In this document: positions 15,320-22,870 of the stretch, piece by piece
Position numbering within the stretch: position 1 is the stretch's first letter
How the letters are laid out: each line of letters starts with the position of its first letter
Assembly (NCBI GenBank): GCA_017433405.1
Contig: JAFRHH010000052.1
Location: forward strand, 1-37,492
Direction: 5' to 3'
DNA: 37,492 nt
DNA from: Clostridia bacterium
GTDB taxonomy: Bacteria > Bacillota > Clostridia > Christensenellales > Aristaeellaceae
Program-made: the position numbers and the translations under genes
Notes under the pieces: model-generated
The model's input: only the letters and a program-made list of their open reading frames with translations
The model's database searches: none
What the model was told of the DNA's origin: nothing

Positions 15320-15673
15320 ATGACGGTAGCGGAAATGGCAAAGCTGATCGACGGAACCAATCTGACCCCGGAGGCGCCGAAGGACCGGGAAGTATCCTGC
15401 GGCTATACCTGCGACCTTTTAAGCTGGGTCATGGCCCACGGGGCGGCGGGCATGGCCTGGGTCACGGTGCAGACCCATATGAACGTCATCGCGGTGGCGA
15501 GCCTGATGGAGATGGCGGCCGTCATCATTCCGGAGGGAATCGAGATGGAGGAGCCCAGTCTGCAGAAGGCGCGGGATGAGGAGATCAACGTGCTTTCAAC
15601 GAAGCTGACCGCCTACGAGATCTGCGCGCGGCTGGCGGCGGCGGGGCTGCCCGGAAAGGAGCGGGACGCGTAG
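15320..15673 (+). CDS. DRTGG-domain protein 2
   Basis: 117 residues, a second stand-alone DRTGG-like domain. It resembles the first copy in its SCGYTCDLLSWVMAH block (compare ACGSDLMSDVLAFV) and its C-terminal VLSTKLTAYEICARL helix. Likely a small ligand-binding regulatory protein paired with the PHP protein that starts 3 bp after its stop. GGAGGAG and GAAGGA precede the ATG and are part of the leader repeat and its margin. Ligand unknown. Confidence 0.75.
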   Translation: MTVAEMAKLIDGTNLTPEAPKDREVSCGYTCDLLSWVMAHGAAGMAWVTVQTHMNVIAVASLMEMAAVIIPEGIEMEEPSLQKARDEEINVLSTKLTAYEICARLAAAGLPGKERDA

Positions 15674-15675
15674 GC

Positions 15676-16365
15676 ATGTGGGCCGATCTGCACATGCATT
15701 CCTGTCTGTCCCCCTGCGCGGATGAGGACATGACGCCGGCCAATATCGCCGGTATGGCCCATATCAAGGGTCTGCAGGCCATCGCCCTGACGGATCACAA
15801 CACCGGAAGGAATCTGCCCTACATGAAGGAGGCCGCGGATTATTACGGCCTGATCTTCCTGCCGGGAATGGAGATCACCACCCGGGAGGAGGTTCACCTG
15901 CTGGGGTATTTCCGGGATGTTGAAACCGCGGTGGCGGTAGGGGAGATCTTTACGGAGCATCTTCCGAAGATGAAGAACCGGCCGGATTATTTCGGCACCC
16001 AGTATGTTATGAACACCGACGACGAGATTGTGGATGTCGAGGAACGGCTGCTGATCGGAGCGACGGATCTGGATCTGGCGGAGTGCACGGAGATCATCCG
16101 GAGCCACGGCGGCGCTGCGGTGCCGGCGCATATCAACCGGGGCCACGGGCTGCTGGTCAACCTGGGGCTGTTTCCGGAGGAGCCGGAGTTCCCCGTGGTC
16201 GAGGTGCGGCCGGAGCTGCCTGTGATGGAAAAGCTGATCACCGGAAAGCGCAGGCTCTGGTCTTCGGACGCCCATCATCTCGGGGATATTCTCGAGGCGG
16301 TCAGCGACGTGCCGACGGAGCGGTTTTCTCTGGGCGGGCTGTTTGAGTATGTAAGCGGAAGGTAA
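15676..16365 (+). CDS. PHP-domain phosphoesterase
   Basis: 229 residues with the PHP metal motifs in order: DLHMHSCLSPC (residue 4 on), TDHN, PGMEITT, EVHLLGYF, PAHI (His in the middle) and SSDAHH near the C-terminus. The family hydrolyses phosphoesters using two or three metal ions; the TrpH/YciV branch acts on 3',5'-nucleotides or RNA ends. Genes of this kind repeatedly accompany clostridial trimeric hydrogenases. Adjacent to DRTGG 2 with a 2-bp gap, so the two are translated together. Substrate unknown; degradation of a signalling nucleotide would suit the regulatory context. Confidence 0.85.
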   Translation: MWADLHMHSCLSPCADEDMTPANIAGMAHIKGLQAIALTDHNTGRNLPYMKEAADYYGLIFLPGMEITTREEVHLLGYFRDVETAVAVGEIFTEHLPKMKNRPDYFGTQYVMNTDDEIVDVEERLLIGATDLDLAECTEIIRSHGGAAVPAHINRGHGLLVNLGLFPEEPEFPVVEVRPELPVMEKLITGKRRLWSSDAHHLGDILEAVSDVPTERFSLGGLFEYVSGR

Positions 16366-16425
16366 AAGGGACGGAGGGGACAGAGCTGCAGCGAAGGCAG
16401 AGTTCTTCTGTCCTGGCGGACAGCG

Positions 16426-16483
16426 CAGACAGAGGGGACAGTTCTTCTGTCCTGGCGGACAGAAAGAACCGTCCCCCTGTCTG
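16426..16483. repeat. 58-bp GGGGAC palindrome, copy 1
   Basis: Two 27-nt arms around TGGC; arms begin CAGACAGAGGGGACAG and end CTGTCTG, with single-base bulges and one mismatch. A half copy (GTTCTTCTGTCCTGGCGGACAG) precedes it at about 16402-16423. It lies 61 bp after the PHP stop codon. Nearly identical copies are at 21828-21885 and 25028-25085. Confidence 0.85.
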
Positions 16484-16574
16484 AAAGCCCGGAGCGAAGG
16501 ACTGGAACGAAAGCCCGGAGCGAAGGAATGGAGCGAAGGACTGGAACGAAAGCCCGGAACGAAGGACTGAAAAA
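16484..16574. repeat. Seven 13-bp tandem repeats
   Basis: Seven consecutive units, alternating AAAGCCCGGAGCG-like and AAGGACTGGAACG-like, run from the end of the palindrome to an A-rich stretch before the hydrogenase promoter. The period is not a multiple of three and no reading frame uses it. The 16366-16706 spacer is otherwise filled by the palindrome, promoter and 5' hairpin. Confidence 0.85.
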
Positions 16575-16625
16575 GAAAAACAAAAAAGAAACAAAAGACT
16601 TTTCAGCTTTTCCAAAGTGTGATAT

Positions 16626-16660
16626 TATAATAAACTGTGGACAAGCGGGGAAACCCGCTT
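16626..16660 (+). promoter_or_regulatory. Hydrogenase operon -10 box and 5' mRNA hairpin
   Basis: TATAAT at 16626-16631 with no good -35 match. The predicted start is near 16638. A perfect hairpin follows at 16643-16660: AAGCGGG, GAAA tetraloop, CCCGCTT. It would lie within about 5 nt of the transcript's 5' end, the position of known mRNA-stabilising hairpins. Confidence 0.6.
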
Positions 16661-16706
16661 GAAAGTTCGGTTTTTGAATCCAATTGATAAGGAGGTCACT
16701 GATTCC

Positions 16707-17183
16707 ATGCCTGACAACAAGGAAAAGTACGCGAAGCTTCAGGCGGCCATTGAAAAGCACAAGGGGGAGCGGGGAGCTGTCATGCCCGTGCTTCAGGAAG
16801 CGATGACGATCTTCGGCTACGTCCCGCAGGACGTTCAGGAGATGATCGCGGACGGGCTGGGGGTTACCCTGTCCGAGGTGTACGGCGTTTCCACCTTCTA
16901 TTCCCAGTTTTCCCTCGAGCCCAAGGGCGAGCACATCATCGGCGTCTGCCTGGGAACGGCCTGCTACGTTAAGGGCAGCCAGAAGATCCTCGACAAGCTC
17001 AGCGAGGAGCTGAAGATCGAGCCCGGCCGGACGACGGCGGACGGTCTGTTCTCCCTGAACGCGACCCGGTGCCTCGGCGCCTGCGGCCTGGCGCCCGTCA
17101 TGATGATCGGGGAAGAGGTCTACGGTCGGCTGACGCCGGATCAGGTGCCCGGCATCCTGGACAAGTATCGCACCGCACAGTAA
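16707..17183 (+). CDS. hydC: NADH-dependent [FeFe] hydrogenase subunit HydC (NuoE-like 2Fe-2S protein)
   Basis: 158 residues, the usual NuoE length. Helical N-terminus, then a thioredoxin-like 2Fe-2S domain with ligands in VCLGTAC (~residues 82-87) and RCLGACG (~122-127). It passes electrons between NADH/flavin in HydB and the hydrogenase subunit. The ATG at 16707 is chosen because AAGGAGGT (16689-16696) is 10 nt upstream; a TTG further upstream lies in the 5' hairpin. First gene of the hydrogenase operon. Confidence 0.9.
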   Translation: MPDNKEKYAKLQAAIEKHKGERGAVMPVLQEAMTIFGYVPQDVQEMIADGLGVTLSEVYGVSTFYSQFSLEPKGEHIIGVCLGTACYVKGSQKILDKLSEELKIEPGRTTADGLFSLNATRCLGACGLAPVMMIGEEVYGRLTPDQVPGILDKYRTAQ

Positions 17184-17190
17184 GCATTTG

Positions 17191-17287
17191 AAGGAGACGG
17201 TTTTTGTTCGCGAATCGCGTTCGCGTGAGCGGCAACAAAATCGTCATCCGACGCAGCAAGGCAGACGTGAACTGCTGTTCACGGAGG
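17191..17287 (+). repeat. Leader repeat (before the hydrogenase-operon ATPase)
   Basis: Long stem: GACGG-TTTTTGTT (17196-17208) against AACAAAA-TCGTC (17234-17245). Second hairpin: CGTGAAC (17266-17272), loop TGCT, GTTCACG (17277-17283), running into GGAGGAAAGGG before the ATG at 17301. It lies inside the hydrogenase operon, between hydC and the ATPase gene. Confidence 0.8.
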
Positions 17288-17300
17288 AAAGGGAAGAGGC

Positions 17301-17858
17301 ATGCGAGATCTGAGCCTTCATCTGCTGGATCTGGCCCAGAACAGCATTACCGCCGGGGCGAAGCTGGTGACGATCCGGATCCGGCTCGAGGACGGCGGCA
17401 TGCTGACGATGGAGCTGGAGGACGACGGGAAGGGCATGAGCCCGGAGCTGCTGGAGCGGGTGACCAGCCCCTTCGCCACCACCCGGACGACCCGGAAGGT
17501 GGGCCTCGGGATTCCGATGATGAAGGAAAACGCGGAGAAGGCCGGGGGGAGCTTCCGCCTCGAAAGCGAGGAGGGGCGCGGCACCCGGCTGACCGCCAGC
17601 ATGGATACCCGGAACATCGACTGCCTTCCCTTGGGGGATCTGCAGGGAACCCTGCTGAGCCTGATGCTGACCAATCCGCTGCATCCGGACTTCCTGTTTG
17701 AGGGAAGGACCCCGAAGGGAGCATGCTCCTTTGATACCAGGGAGGTACGCAAGGCCCTGGGGAGCGACATCCCGTTTAACGAGCCTGCCGTGGCCGAATG
17801 GCTGCGGGAAGCGCTGGAAGAGGAAATGAACCCAATCTTTGGAGGTGTATTGTTATGA
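17301..17858 (+). CDS. Histidine-kinase-like ATP-binding protein in the hydrogenase operon
   Basis: 185 residues. Residues 1-~105 form a GHKL ATPase: N-box HLLDLAQNSITAGA, G1 DDGKGM, F-box SPFATTRTTRK, G2 GLGIPMM and a terminal GTRLTA strand. There is no dimerisation or phospho-histidine domain. The remaining ~75 residues form an unrecognised tail. Comparable ATPases are regularly found between NuoE- and NuoF-like genes of clostridial hydrogenases. Its stop overlaps the ATG of the ferredoxin gene (ATGA, 17855-17858). Probably regulatory; target unknown. Confidence 0.85.
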   Translation: MRDLSLHLLDLAQNSITAGAKLVTIRIRLEDGGMLTMELEDDGKGMSPELLERVTSPFATTRTTRKVGLGIPMMKENAEKAGGSFRLESEEGRGTRLTASMDTRNIDCLPLGDLQGTLLSLMLTNPLHPDFLFEGRTPKGACSFDTREVRKALGSDIPFNEPAVAEWLREALEEEMNPIFGGVLL

Positions 17859-18223
17859 AGTCTTTGGCTGACCTGGAAGCGATCCGCGCGCGGACGCTGG
17901 AAAACATCAACATGCGCAAGGATGAGGACGCCTGCCGCGTCGTCATCGGCATGGCTACCTGCGGCATCGCCGCCGGCGCCCGCCCCGTGATGCTCGCCTT
18001 TATGGAAGAGATCGCCAAGCGCAACCTGAAGCATGTGACCGTGAGCCAGACCGGCTGTATCGGCATGTGCCGCTACGAGCCCATGCTGGACGTCATCCTG
18101 CCGGGCCAGGAAAAGGTGACCTATATTCACGTGAAGCCTGAAATGGTGCCGCGGATCGTCTCCGAGCACATTGTAAACGGTCATCCGGTGGAGGAATACA
18201 CCATCGGCGCCGCGAAGGACTAA
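17855..18223 (+). CDS. 2Fe-2S thioredoxin-like ferredoxin
   Basis: 122 residues. Four cysteines suit a [2Fe-2S] thioredoxin-like ferredoxin: DACRV and MATCG in the first half, QTGCIGMC in the second. Start 17855 follows GGAGGTG; an upstream in-frame start at 17798 would overlap the ATPase by 60 bp and lacks a ribosome site. In related hydrogenases this module is the detached equivalent of the N-terminal 2Fe-2S domain of HydB. Codon choice shifts here to CGC, GGC and AAG, and stays so to the end of hydA. Confidence 0.85.
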   Translation: MKSLADLEAIRARTLENINMRKDEDACRVVIGMATCGIAAGARPVMLAFMEEIAKRNLKHVTVSQTGCIGMCRYEPMLDVILPGQEKVTYIHVKPEMVPRIVSEHIVNGHPVEEYTIGAAKD

Positions 18224-18250
18224 TCGACGACAAAGAGGAGGAATACCCAG

Positions 18251-20047
18251 ATGGAGCTTTATCGTTCTCATGTGCTGGTCTGCGGCGGTACCGGCTGCTC
18301 TTCTTCCGGATCTGCGAAGCTGATTGAACGCTTCGAGGATCAGCTGAAGGAGAAGGGCCTTGACAAGGAAGTCAAGGTCGTCCGCACGGGTTGCTTCGGT
18401 CTGTGCGAGGCCGGCCCGGTGGTGATCGTTTATCCCGAAGGAACCTTCTACAGCCGCGTCAAGGTGGAGGACGTGGACGAAATCGTCAGCGAGCATCTGC
18501 TCAAGGGCCGCAAGGTGCAGCACCTGGTCTACGTGGATCACAAGACCCACGAGAGCAGCGTTCAGAAGAGCCTGAGCGAGATCGGCTTCTACAAGCAGCA
18601 GGAGCGGGTCGCGCTGCGGAACTGCGGCGTCATCGATCCCGAGAACATCGACGAGTATATCGCCTTTGACGGCTATCGCGCCCTGGCCAAGGCTCTGACC
18701 GAGATGACCCCCGAGCAGGTGATCCAGGAGGTGCTGGATTCCGGGCTGCGGGGCCGCGGCGGCGCCGGTTTCCCCACGGGAAAGAAATGGCAGTTCGCCC
18801 GGGCGAGCAAGGCGGAGCATAAGTACTTCGTCTGCAACGCCGACGAGGGCGACCCCGGCGCGTTCATGGACCGCTCCCTGCTGGAGGGCGATCCCCACGC
18901 GATCCTGGAAGCCATGGCCATCGGCGGCTATGCCATCGGCGCGGATGAGGGCTGGATCTATGTCCGGGCCGAGTATCCCATCGCCGTCAAGCGCCTGGAG
19001 AAGGCCATCGAGCAGGCCCATGAATACGGCCTGCTGGGCAAGAACATCTTCGGGACCGATTTCAGCTTCGACATTCATATCCGCCTGGGCGCCGGCGCCT
19101 TCGTCTGCGGCGAGGAAACCGCGCTGATGGCCTCCATCGAGGGCAAGCGCGGCGAGCCCCGGCCGAAGCCCCCGTTCCCGGCGGTGAAGGGCCTGTTCGA
19201 GAGCCCCACCAACATCAACAACGTCGAAACCCTGGGCAACATCGCCCAGATCATCCTCAAGGGCGCCGACTGGTTCAAGTCCATCGGCATTCCCACCTCG
19301 ACGGGCACCAAGGTGTTCGCCCTGGGCGGCAAGATCAACAACACCGGTCTGGTCGAAGTTCCCATGGGCGTGAAGCTGCGGACCATCATCGAGGACATCG
19401 GCGGAGGCATCCCCAACGGCAAGAAGTTCAAGGCCGTTCAGACCGGCGGTCCCTCCGGCGGATGCATCCCGGCCAGCCTGCTGGACATCTCCGTGGACTA
19501 TGATTCCCTGACCTCGGTCGGCGCCATGATGGGCTCCGGCGGTATGATCGTCATGGACGAAGACAACTGTATGGTCGATATCGCCCGCTTCTTCCTGGAC
19601 TTCACCGTCGACGAGAGCTGCGGCAAGTGCACCCCCTGCCGGATCGGTACGCGCCGGATGCTGGAAATCCTCGAGCGGATCACCCAGGGCAAGGGCGAGG
19701 AAGGCGACATCGAGAAGCTGGAAACCCTGGCGGAGAACATCAAGTCCAGCGCCCTGTGCGGCCTGGGCCAGACCGCTCCGAACCCGGTTCTGAGCACCAT
19801 CAAGTTCTTCCGGGACGAGTATGAGGCGCACATTAAGGAGAAGCGGTGCCCCGCACATCACTGCCAGGCCCTGCTGAACTACGAGATCACCGACGCCTGC
19901 CGCGGCTGCACGGCCTGCGCGCGGAAGTGCCCGGTCAACGCCATTTCCGGAACCGTGAAGCAGAAGCACGTGATCGACACCCAGAAGTGCATCAAGTGCG
20001 GCAACTGTATGGCGACCTGTAAGTTCGGCGCCATCATCAAGAAGTAA
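18251..20047 (+). CDS. hydB: NADH-dependent [FeFe] hydrogenase subunit HydB (NuoF-like flavoprotein)
   Basis: 598 residues. Domains: 2Fe-2S thioredoxin-like (Cys11/16/48/52); FMN/NADH-binding Rossmann-like domain with GRGGAGFPTGKKW (168-180) and CNADEGDPGAF; SLBB; NuoF [4Fe-4S] site starting ESCGKCTPC (Cys457/460/463); C-terminal two-cluster ferredoxin domain (Cys550/553/556/560 and 580/583/586/590). It oxidises or reduces NAD(H) and, in bifurcating members, couples this to ferredoxin. AGAGGAGG lies ahead of the ATG; hydA follows after 22 bp. Confidence 0.93.
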   Translation: MELYRSHVLVCGGTGCSSSGSAKLIERFEDQLKEKGLDKEVKVVRTGCFGLCEAGPVVIVYPEGTFYSRVKVEDVDEIVSEHLLKGRKVQHLVYVDHKTHESSVQKSLSEIGFYKQQERVALRNCGVIDPENIDEYIAFDGYRALAKALTEMTPEQVIQEVLDSGLRGRGGAGFPTGKKWQFARASKAEHKYFVCNADEGDPGAFMDRSLLEGDPHAILEAMAIGGYAIGADEGWIYVRAEYPIAVKRLEKAIEQAHEYGLLGKNIFGTDFSFDIHIRLGAGAFVCGEETALMASIEGKRGEPRPKPPFPAVKGLFESPTNINNVETLGNIAQIILKGADWFKSIGIPTSTGTKVFALGGKINNTGLVEVPMGVKLRTIIEDIGGGIPNGKKFKAVQTGGPSGGCIPASLLDISVDYDSLTSVGAMMGSGGMIVMDEDNCMVDIARFFLDFTVDESCGKCTPCRIGTRRMLEILERITQGKGEEGDIEKLETLAENIKSSALCGLGQTAPNPVLSTIKFFRDEYEAHIKEKRCPAHHCQALLNYEITDACRGCTACARKCPVNAISGTVKQKHVIDTQKCIKCGNCMATCKFGAIIKK

Positions 20048-20069
20048 TCGTGCGAGGAGGAACAACACA

Positions 20070-21818
20070 ATGGAAAATCTCGTTAAGCTGACGATTGACG
20101 GCATCCCCGTTGAAGTTCCGGCCGGCACGACGGTTCTGGAAGCGGCGCGGAAGGCCGGCATCAAGATTCCGACCCTGTGCTATCTGAAGGATATCAACCA
20201 GATCGGCGCCTGCCGGATGTGCATCGTGGACACCGGCGCCCGGGCCTTCGGCGCGGCCTGCGTGCTGCCCGTGAGCAACGGCATGAACGTCAAGACCAAT
20301 ACCCCGAAGCTCCGCTCCGCCCGGAAGACCAACCTGGAGCTTCTGCTGAGCAACCACGACAAGAAGTGCCTGAGCTGCGCCCGGAACCAGAAGTGCGAGC
20401 TGCAGCAGATGTGTATCGACCTGGGCGTGGAGGATACCGACACCTACGCGGGCAAGATGAACGAGTATGACATCGACGATCTGAGCCCCTCCATCGTCCG
20501 GAACAACAATAAGTGCATCCTGTGCCGCCGCTGCGTCGCCGCCTGTATCAACACCCAGGCCGTCGGCGTCATCGGGCCGGTAGGCCGCGGCTTCAAGACC
20601 CAGATCCGCAGCGCCTGGGGCCAGTCCCTGAGCGAGGTGGCCTGCATCAACTGCGGCCAGTGCATCGCGGCGTGCCCCACCGGCGCGCTGTACGAGAAGG
20701 ACAGCACGAAGGAAGTCTGGGATCTGCTGGCGGACACGACCAAGCACGTCGTGGTGCAGCCCGCTCCCGCCGTCCGCGCCGCCCTGGGCGAGGAATTCGG
20801 CATGCCCATCGGCAGCCTGGTGACCGGGAAGCTGGCCGCCGCCCTGCGCCGCCTGGGCTTTGAAAAGGTCTTCGACACCGACTGGGGCGCCGACCTGACG
20901 ATCATGGAGGAGGGCACCGAGCTGCTGGGCCGCCTGAAGAACGGCGGAACCCTGCCGATGATCACCAGCTGCTCCCCCGGATGGATCAAGTTCTGCGAAA
21001 CCTACTATCCGGACTTCATCGACAACCTGAGCTCCTGCAAGTCTCCCCACGAGATGGAAGGCGCCATGATCAAGTCCTACTGGGCGGAGAAGGAAGGCAT
21101 CGATCCCAAGGATATCCGCGTGGTGTCCGTCATGCCCTGCACCGCCAAGAAGTTCGAGGCCAAGCGGCCCGAGCTGAGCCATAACGGCCTGCAGGACGTG
21201 GACGCCGTCATCACCACCCGGGAGCTGGCCCATATGATCAAGCAGGCGGGCATTGATTTTGCCAACCTGCCGGACGAGGACTTCGATCCCGTGCTGGGCG
21301 AGAGCACCGGCGCGGGCGTCATCTTCGGCGCGACCGGCGGCGTCATGGAGGCCGCGCTGCGCACCGTGTATGAAAAGGTGACCGGCGAGACCCTGAAGAA
21401 CGTTGACTTCGAAGCCGTCCGCGGCATCGAGGGCGTCAAGGAAGCCACCGTCAAGGTCGGCGATCTGGACGTGAAGGTGGCCGTGGCCCACGGAACCGCC
21501 AACGCTGCGAAGCTGCTGGACAGCATCCGCAGCGGCGAGAAGACCTATCACTTCATCGAGATCATGGGATGCCCCGGCGGCTGCGTGACCGGCGGCGGAC
21601 AGCCCATCGTCGACGCGCAGACCCGGATGGAATGCGATCCCAAGGCCCTGCGGGCCGCGGCGCTGTACCGCGAGGACGCGAACAAGCCGCAGCGCAAGAG
21701 CCACGAGAATCCCTCCATCATGGCCCTGTATAAGGACTATCTGGGCGAGCCCAACAGCCACAAGGCGCACGAGCTGCTCCATACGACCTATACCAAACGG
21801 CCGAAGTATACCAAGTAA
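20070..21818 (+). CDS. hydA: NADH-dependent [FeFe] hydrogenase catalytic subunit HydA (trimeric group A)
   Basis: 582 residues. Order: 2Fe-2S domain (Cys37/48/51/64), His-Cys3 cluster (His96, Cys100/103/109), two [4Fe-4S] motifs (Cys149/152/155/159; 192/195/198/202), then the H-cluster domain with TSCSPGW (Cys301), MPCTAKKFE (Cys357) and MGCPGGCVTGGGQP (Cys501/505), and the C-terminal small-subunit-like tail. It makes or consumes H2. With HydB and HydC it forms the NADH/ferredoxin-linked trimeric enzyme of anaerobes. The first loop has Ser beside its cysteine, where the textbook motif has two cysteines. No hydEFG maturation genes are in the window. GAGGAGG lies 9 nt before the ATG. Confidence 0.94.
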   Translation: MENLVKLTIDGIPVEVPAGTTVLEAARKAGIKIPTLCYLKDINQIGACRMCIVDTGARAFGAACVLPVSNGMNVKTNTPKLRSARKTNLELLLSNHDKKCLSCARNQKCELQQMCIDLGVEDTDTYAGKMNEYDIDDLSPSIVRNNNKCILCRRCVAACINTQAVGVIGPVGRGFKTQIRSAWGQSLSEVACINCGQCIAACPTGALYEKDSTKEVWDLLADTTKHVVVQPAPAVRAALGEEFGMPIGSLVTGKLAAALRRLGFEKVFDTDWGADLTIMEEGTELLGRLKNGGTLPMITSCSPGWIKFCETYYPDFIDNLSSCKSPHEMEGAMIKSYWAEKEGIDPKDIRVVSVMPCTAKKFEAKRPELSHNGLQDVDAVITTRELAHMIKQAGIDFANLPDEDFDPVLGESTGAGVIFGATGGVMEAALRTVYEKVTGETLKNVDFEAVRGIEGVKEATVKVGDLDVKVAVAHGTANAAKLLDSIRSGEKTYHFIEIMGCPGGCVTGGGQPIVDAQTRMECDPKALRAAALYREDANKPQRKSHENPSIMALYKDYLGEPNSHKAHELLHTTYTKRPKYTK

Positions 21819-21827
21819 AAGAAAATG

Positions 21828-21885
21828 CAGACAGAGGGGACAGTTCTTCTGTCCTGGCGGACAGGAAGAACCGTCCCCCTGTCTG
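21828..21885. repeat. 58-bp GGGGAC palindrome, copy 2
   Basis: Same architecture and nearly the same sequence as 16426-16483: arms starting CAGACAGAGGGGACAG, TGGC loop, ending CCCCCTGTCTG. It begins 9 bp after the hydA stop codon, directly ahead of the terminator. Confidence 0.85.
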
Positions 21886-21892
21886 CGCGGGG

Positions 21893-21922
21893 AGCGCCTT
21901 CTTCGGAGGGCGCTTCTTTTTG
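21893..21922 (+). terminator. Terminator of the hydrogenase operon
   Basis: AGCGCCTTC (21893-21901), TTCG tetraloop, GAGGGCGCT (21906-21914), then TCTTTTTG: a textbook rho-independent terminator. Three 10-bp units of CAGGCTGnnn follow at 21958-21987, then a partly palindromic GGGGAACAGTCCC stretch at 22000-22021. Confidence 0.85.
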
Positions 21923-22030
21923 TTTGTCAGACGGGGTCCAAAATGATACAATCATTTCAGGCTGCTTCAGGCTGTTGCAGGCTGTGCAACGATTGAACCG
22001 GGGGAACAGTCCCTGTGTTCCGGGCAGAAA

Positions 22031-22060
22031 AGCAGACGTGGACAGACGTTCACGGAGGAG
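22031..22060 (+). repeat. Leader repeat, 3' part only (before the FRG gene)
   Basis: GCAGAC followed by hairpin GTGGAC (22038-22043), loop AGAC, GTTCAC (22048-22053), then GGAGGAG and the ATG at 22067. The G-U pair replaces an A-U pair of other copies, keeping the stem. Confidence 0.7.
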
Positions 22061-22066
22061 AAAGGC

Positions 22067-22867
22067 ATGATTCAGGAAGTTGTTATCCGCGATCTCGAGG
22101 GGCTTCTGCCGCTTCTGACGGAGCAGGAATACCGGCCGGATCTGAAGCGGAACCGATCCACCTATCTGTACCGGGGCATGCCGAATTCGGATTACCGGAT
22201 GGTGACCAGCCTGAGCCGCTGCTGTAAGCATCTTCAGGCTTCCCTGGAGCCGGCGATCCTCAGCAGCTTTGCCAAGTACGCCGTGCGGGAGGATCCAACG
22301 GTGACCCATTCCGTCTGGAACCGGATGATTACCGGCCAGCATAACGGCCTGCCGACCCGGCTGCTGGACTGGACCCATTCCAGCATGGTGGCGCTGCACT
22401 TTGCGACGACGGAGGAAAATCTGGCGGAGATGGACGCCCATGACTGTCTGGTCTGGCGGATCGATATGCAGGAGCTGATCGATCATCTTCCGGAAAAATA
22501 CCGACGGGCGGTGGAACGGGAGCAGACGACCCTCTTCAGCGTCGAGATGCTGCAGGGCATTACCGACAGCCTGGCGCAGTACGACCGGGACATGGACGGG
22601 AAGGCCATGGTGGTAATCGAGCCGCCGAGCACCAGCAACCGGATCGTGACCCAGTATTCCTTCTTTTCCATCATCCCCATGGGCATGGACAATATCGAGA
22701 AGTTTCTCGACGAGACCACGGAGCATACCGTGAAATATATTCTCGACCGGCAGCTGCGGTGGCGGGTTCGGGACATGCTGGATCAGCTGAACATGAGCGA
22801 GCGGCTGATCTATCCGGGGCTGGACGGGCTGAGCAAGTGGATCGCCCGGCATTATTATGTAAAGTAG
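22067..22867 (+). CDS. FRG-domain protein
   Basis: 266 residues. The FRG signature appears as YLYRGMPNSDYRMVTSL (residues ~34-50), followed by QHNGLPTRLLDWTHSSMVALHFA (~98-120), the most conserved block of the domain. The family name comes from the F/Y-R-G motif. Its biochemical role is not settled; some members sit in phage-defence contexts. The C-terminal ~120 residues are less conserved, ending in RWRVRDMLDQLNMSERLIYPGLDGL, which is typical of the family. Single gene behind the hydrogenase terminator, with a leader repeat supplying the ribosome site. Confidence 0.85.
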   Translation: MIQEVVIRDLEGLLPLLTEQEYRPDLKRNRSTYLYRGMPNSDYRMVTSLSRCCKHLQASLEPAILSSFAKYAVREDPTVTHSVWNRMITGQHNGLPTRLLDWTHSSMVALHFATTEENLAEMDAHDCLVWRIDMQELIDHLPEKYRRAVEREQTTLFSVEMLQGITDSLAQYDRDMDGKAMVVIEPPSTSNRIVTQYSFFSIIPMGMDNIEKFLDETTEHTVKYILDRQLRWRVRDMLDQLNMSERLIYPGLDGLSKWIARHYYVK

Positions 22868-22870
22868 CAC

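Noticed and set aside
16484-16574. CRISPR array
   Set aside because: The 13-bp units are contiguous with no spacers, far too short, and no cas genes are present.
16275-16934. Minus-strand open frame through the 13-bp repeats
   Set aside because: The period is not a multiple of three, so the translation is a repetitive artefact; it also overlaps hydC and the PHP gene.
17318-20164. A very long open frame (about 948 codons) on the minus strand opposite the hydrogenase genes
   Set aside because: It is a shadow of GC-rich codons in hydB and neighbouring genes. It has no ribosome site or domain, and the plus strand encodes well-known proteins throughout.
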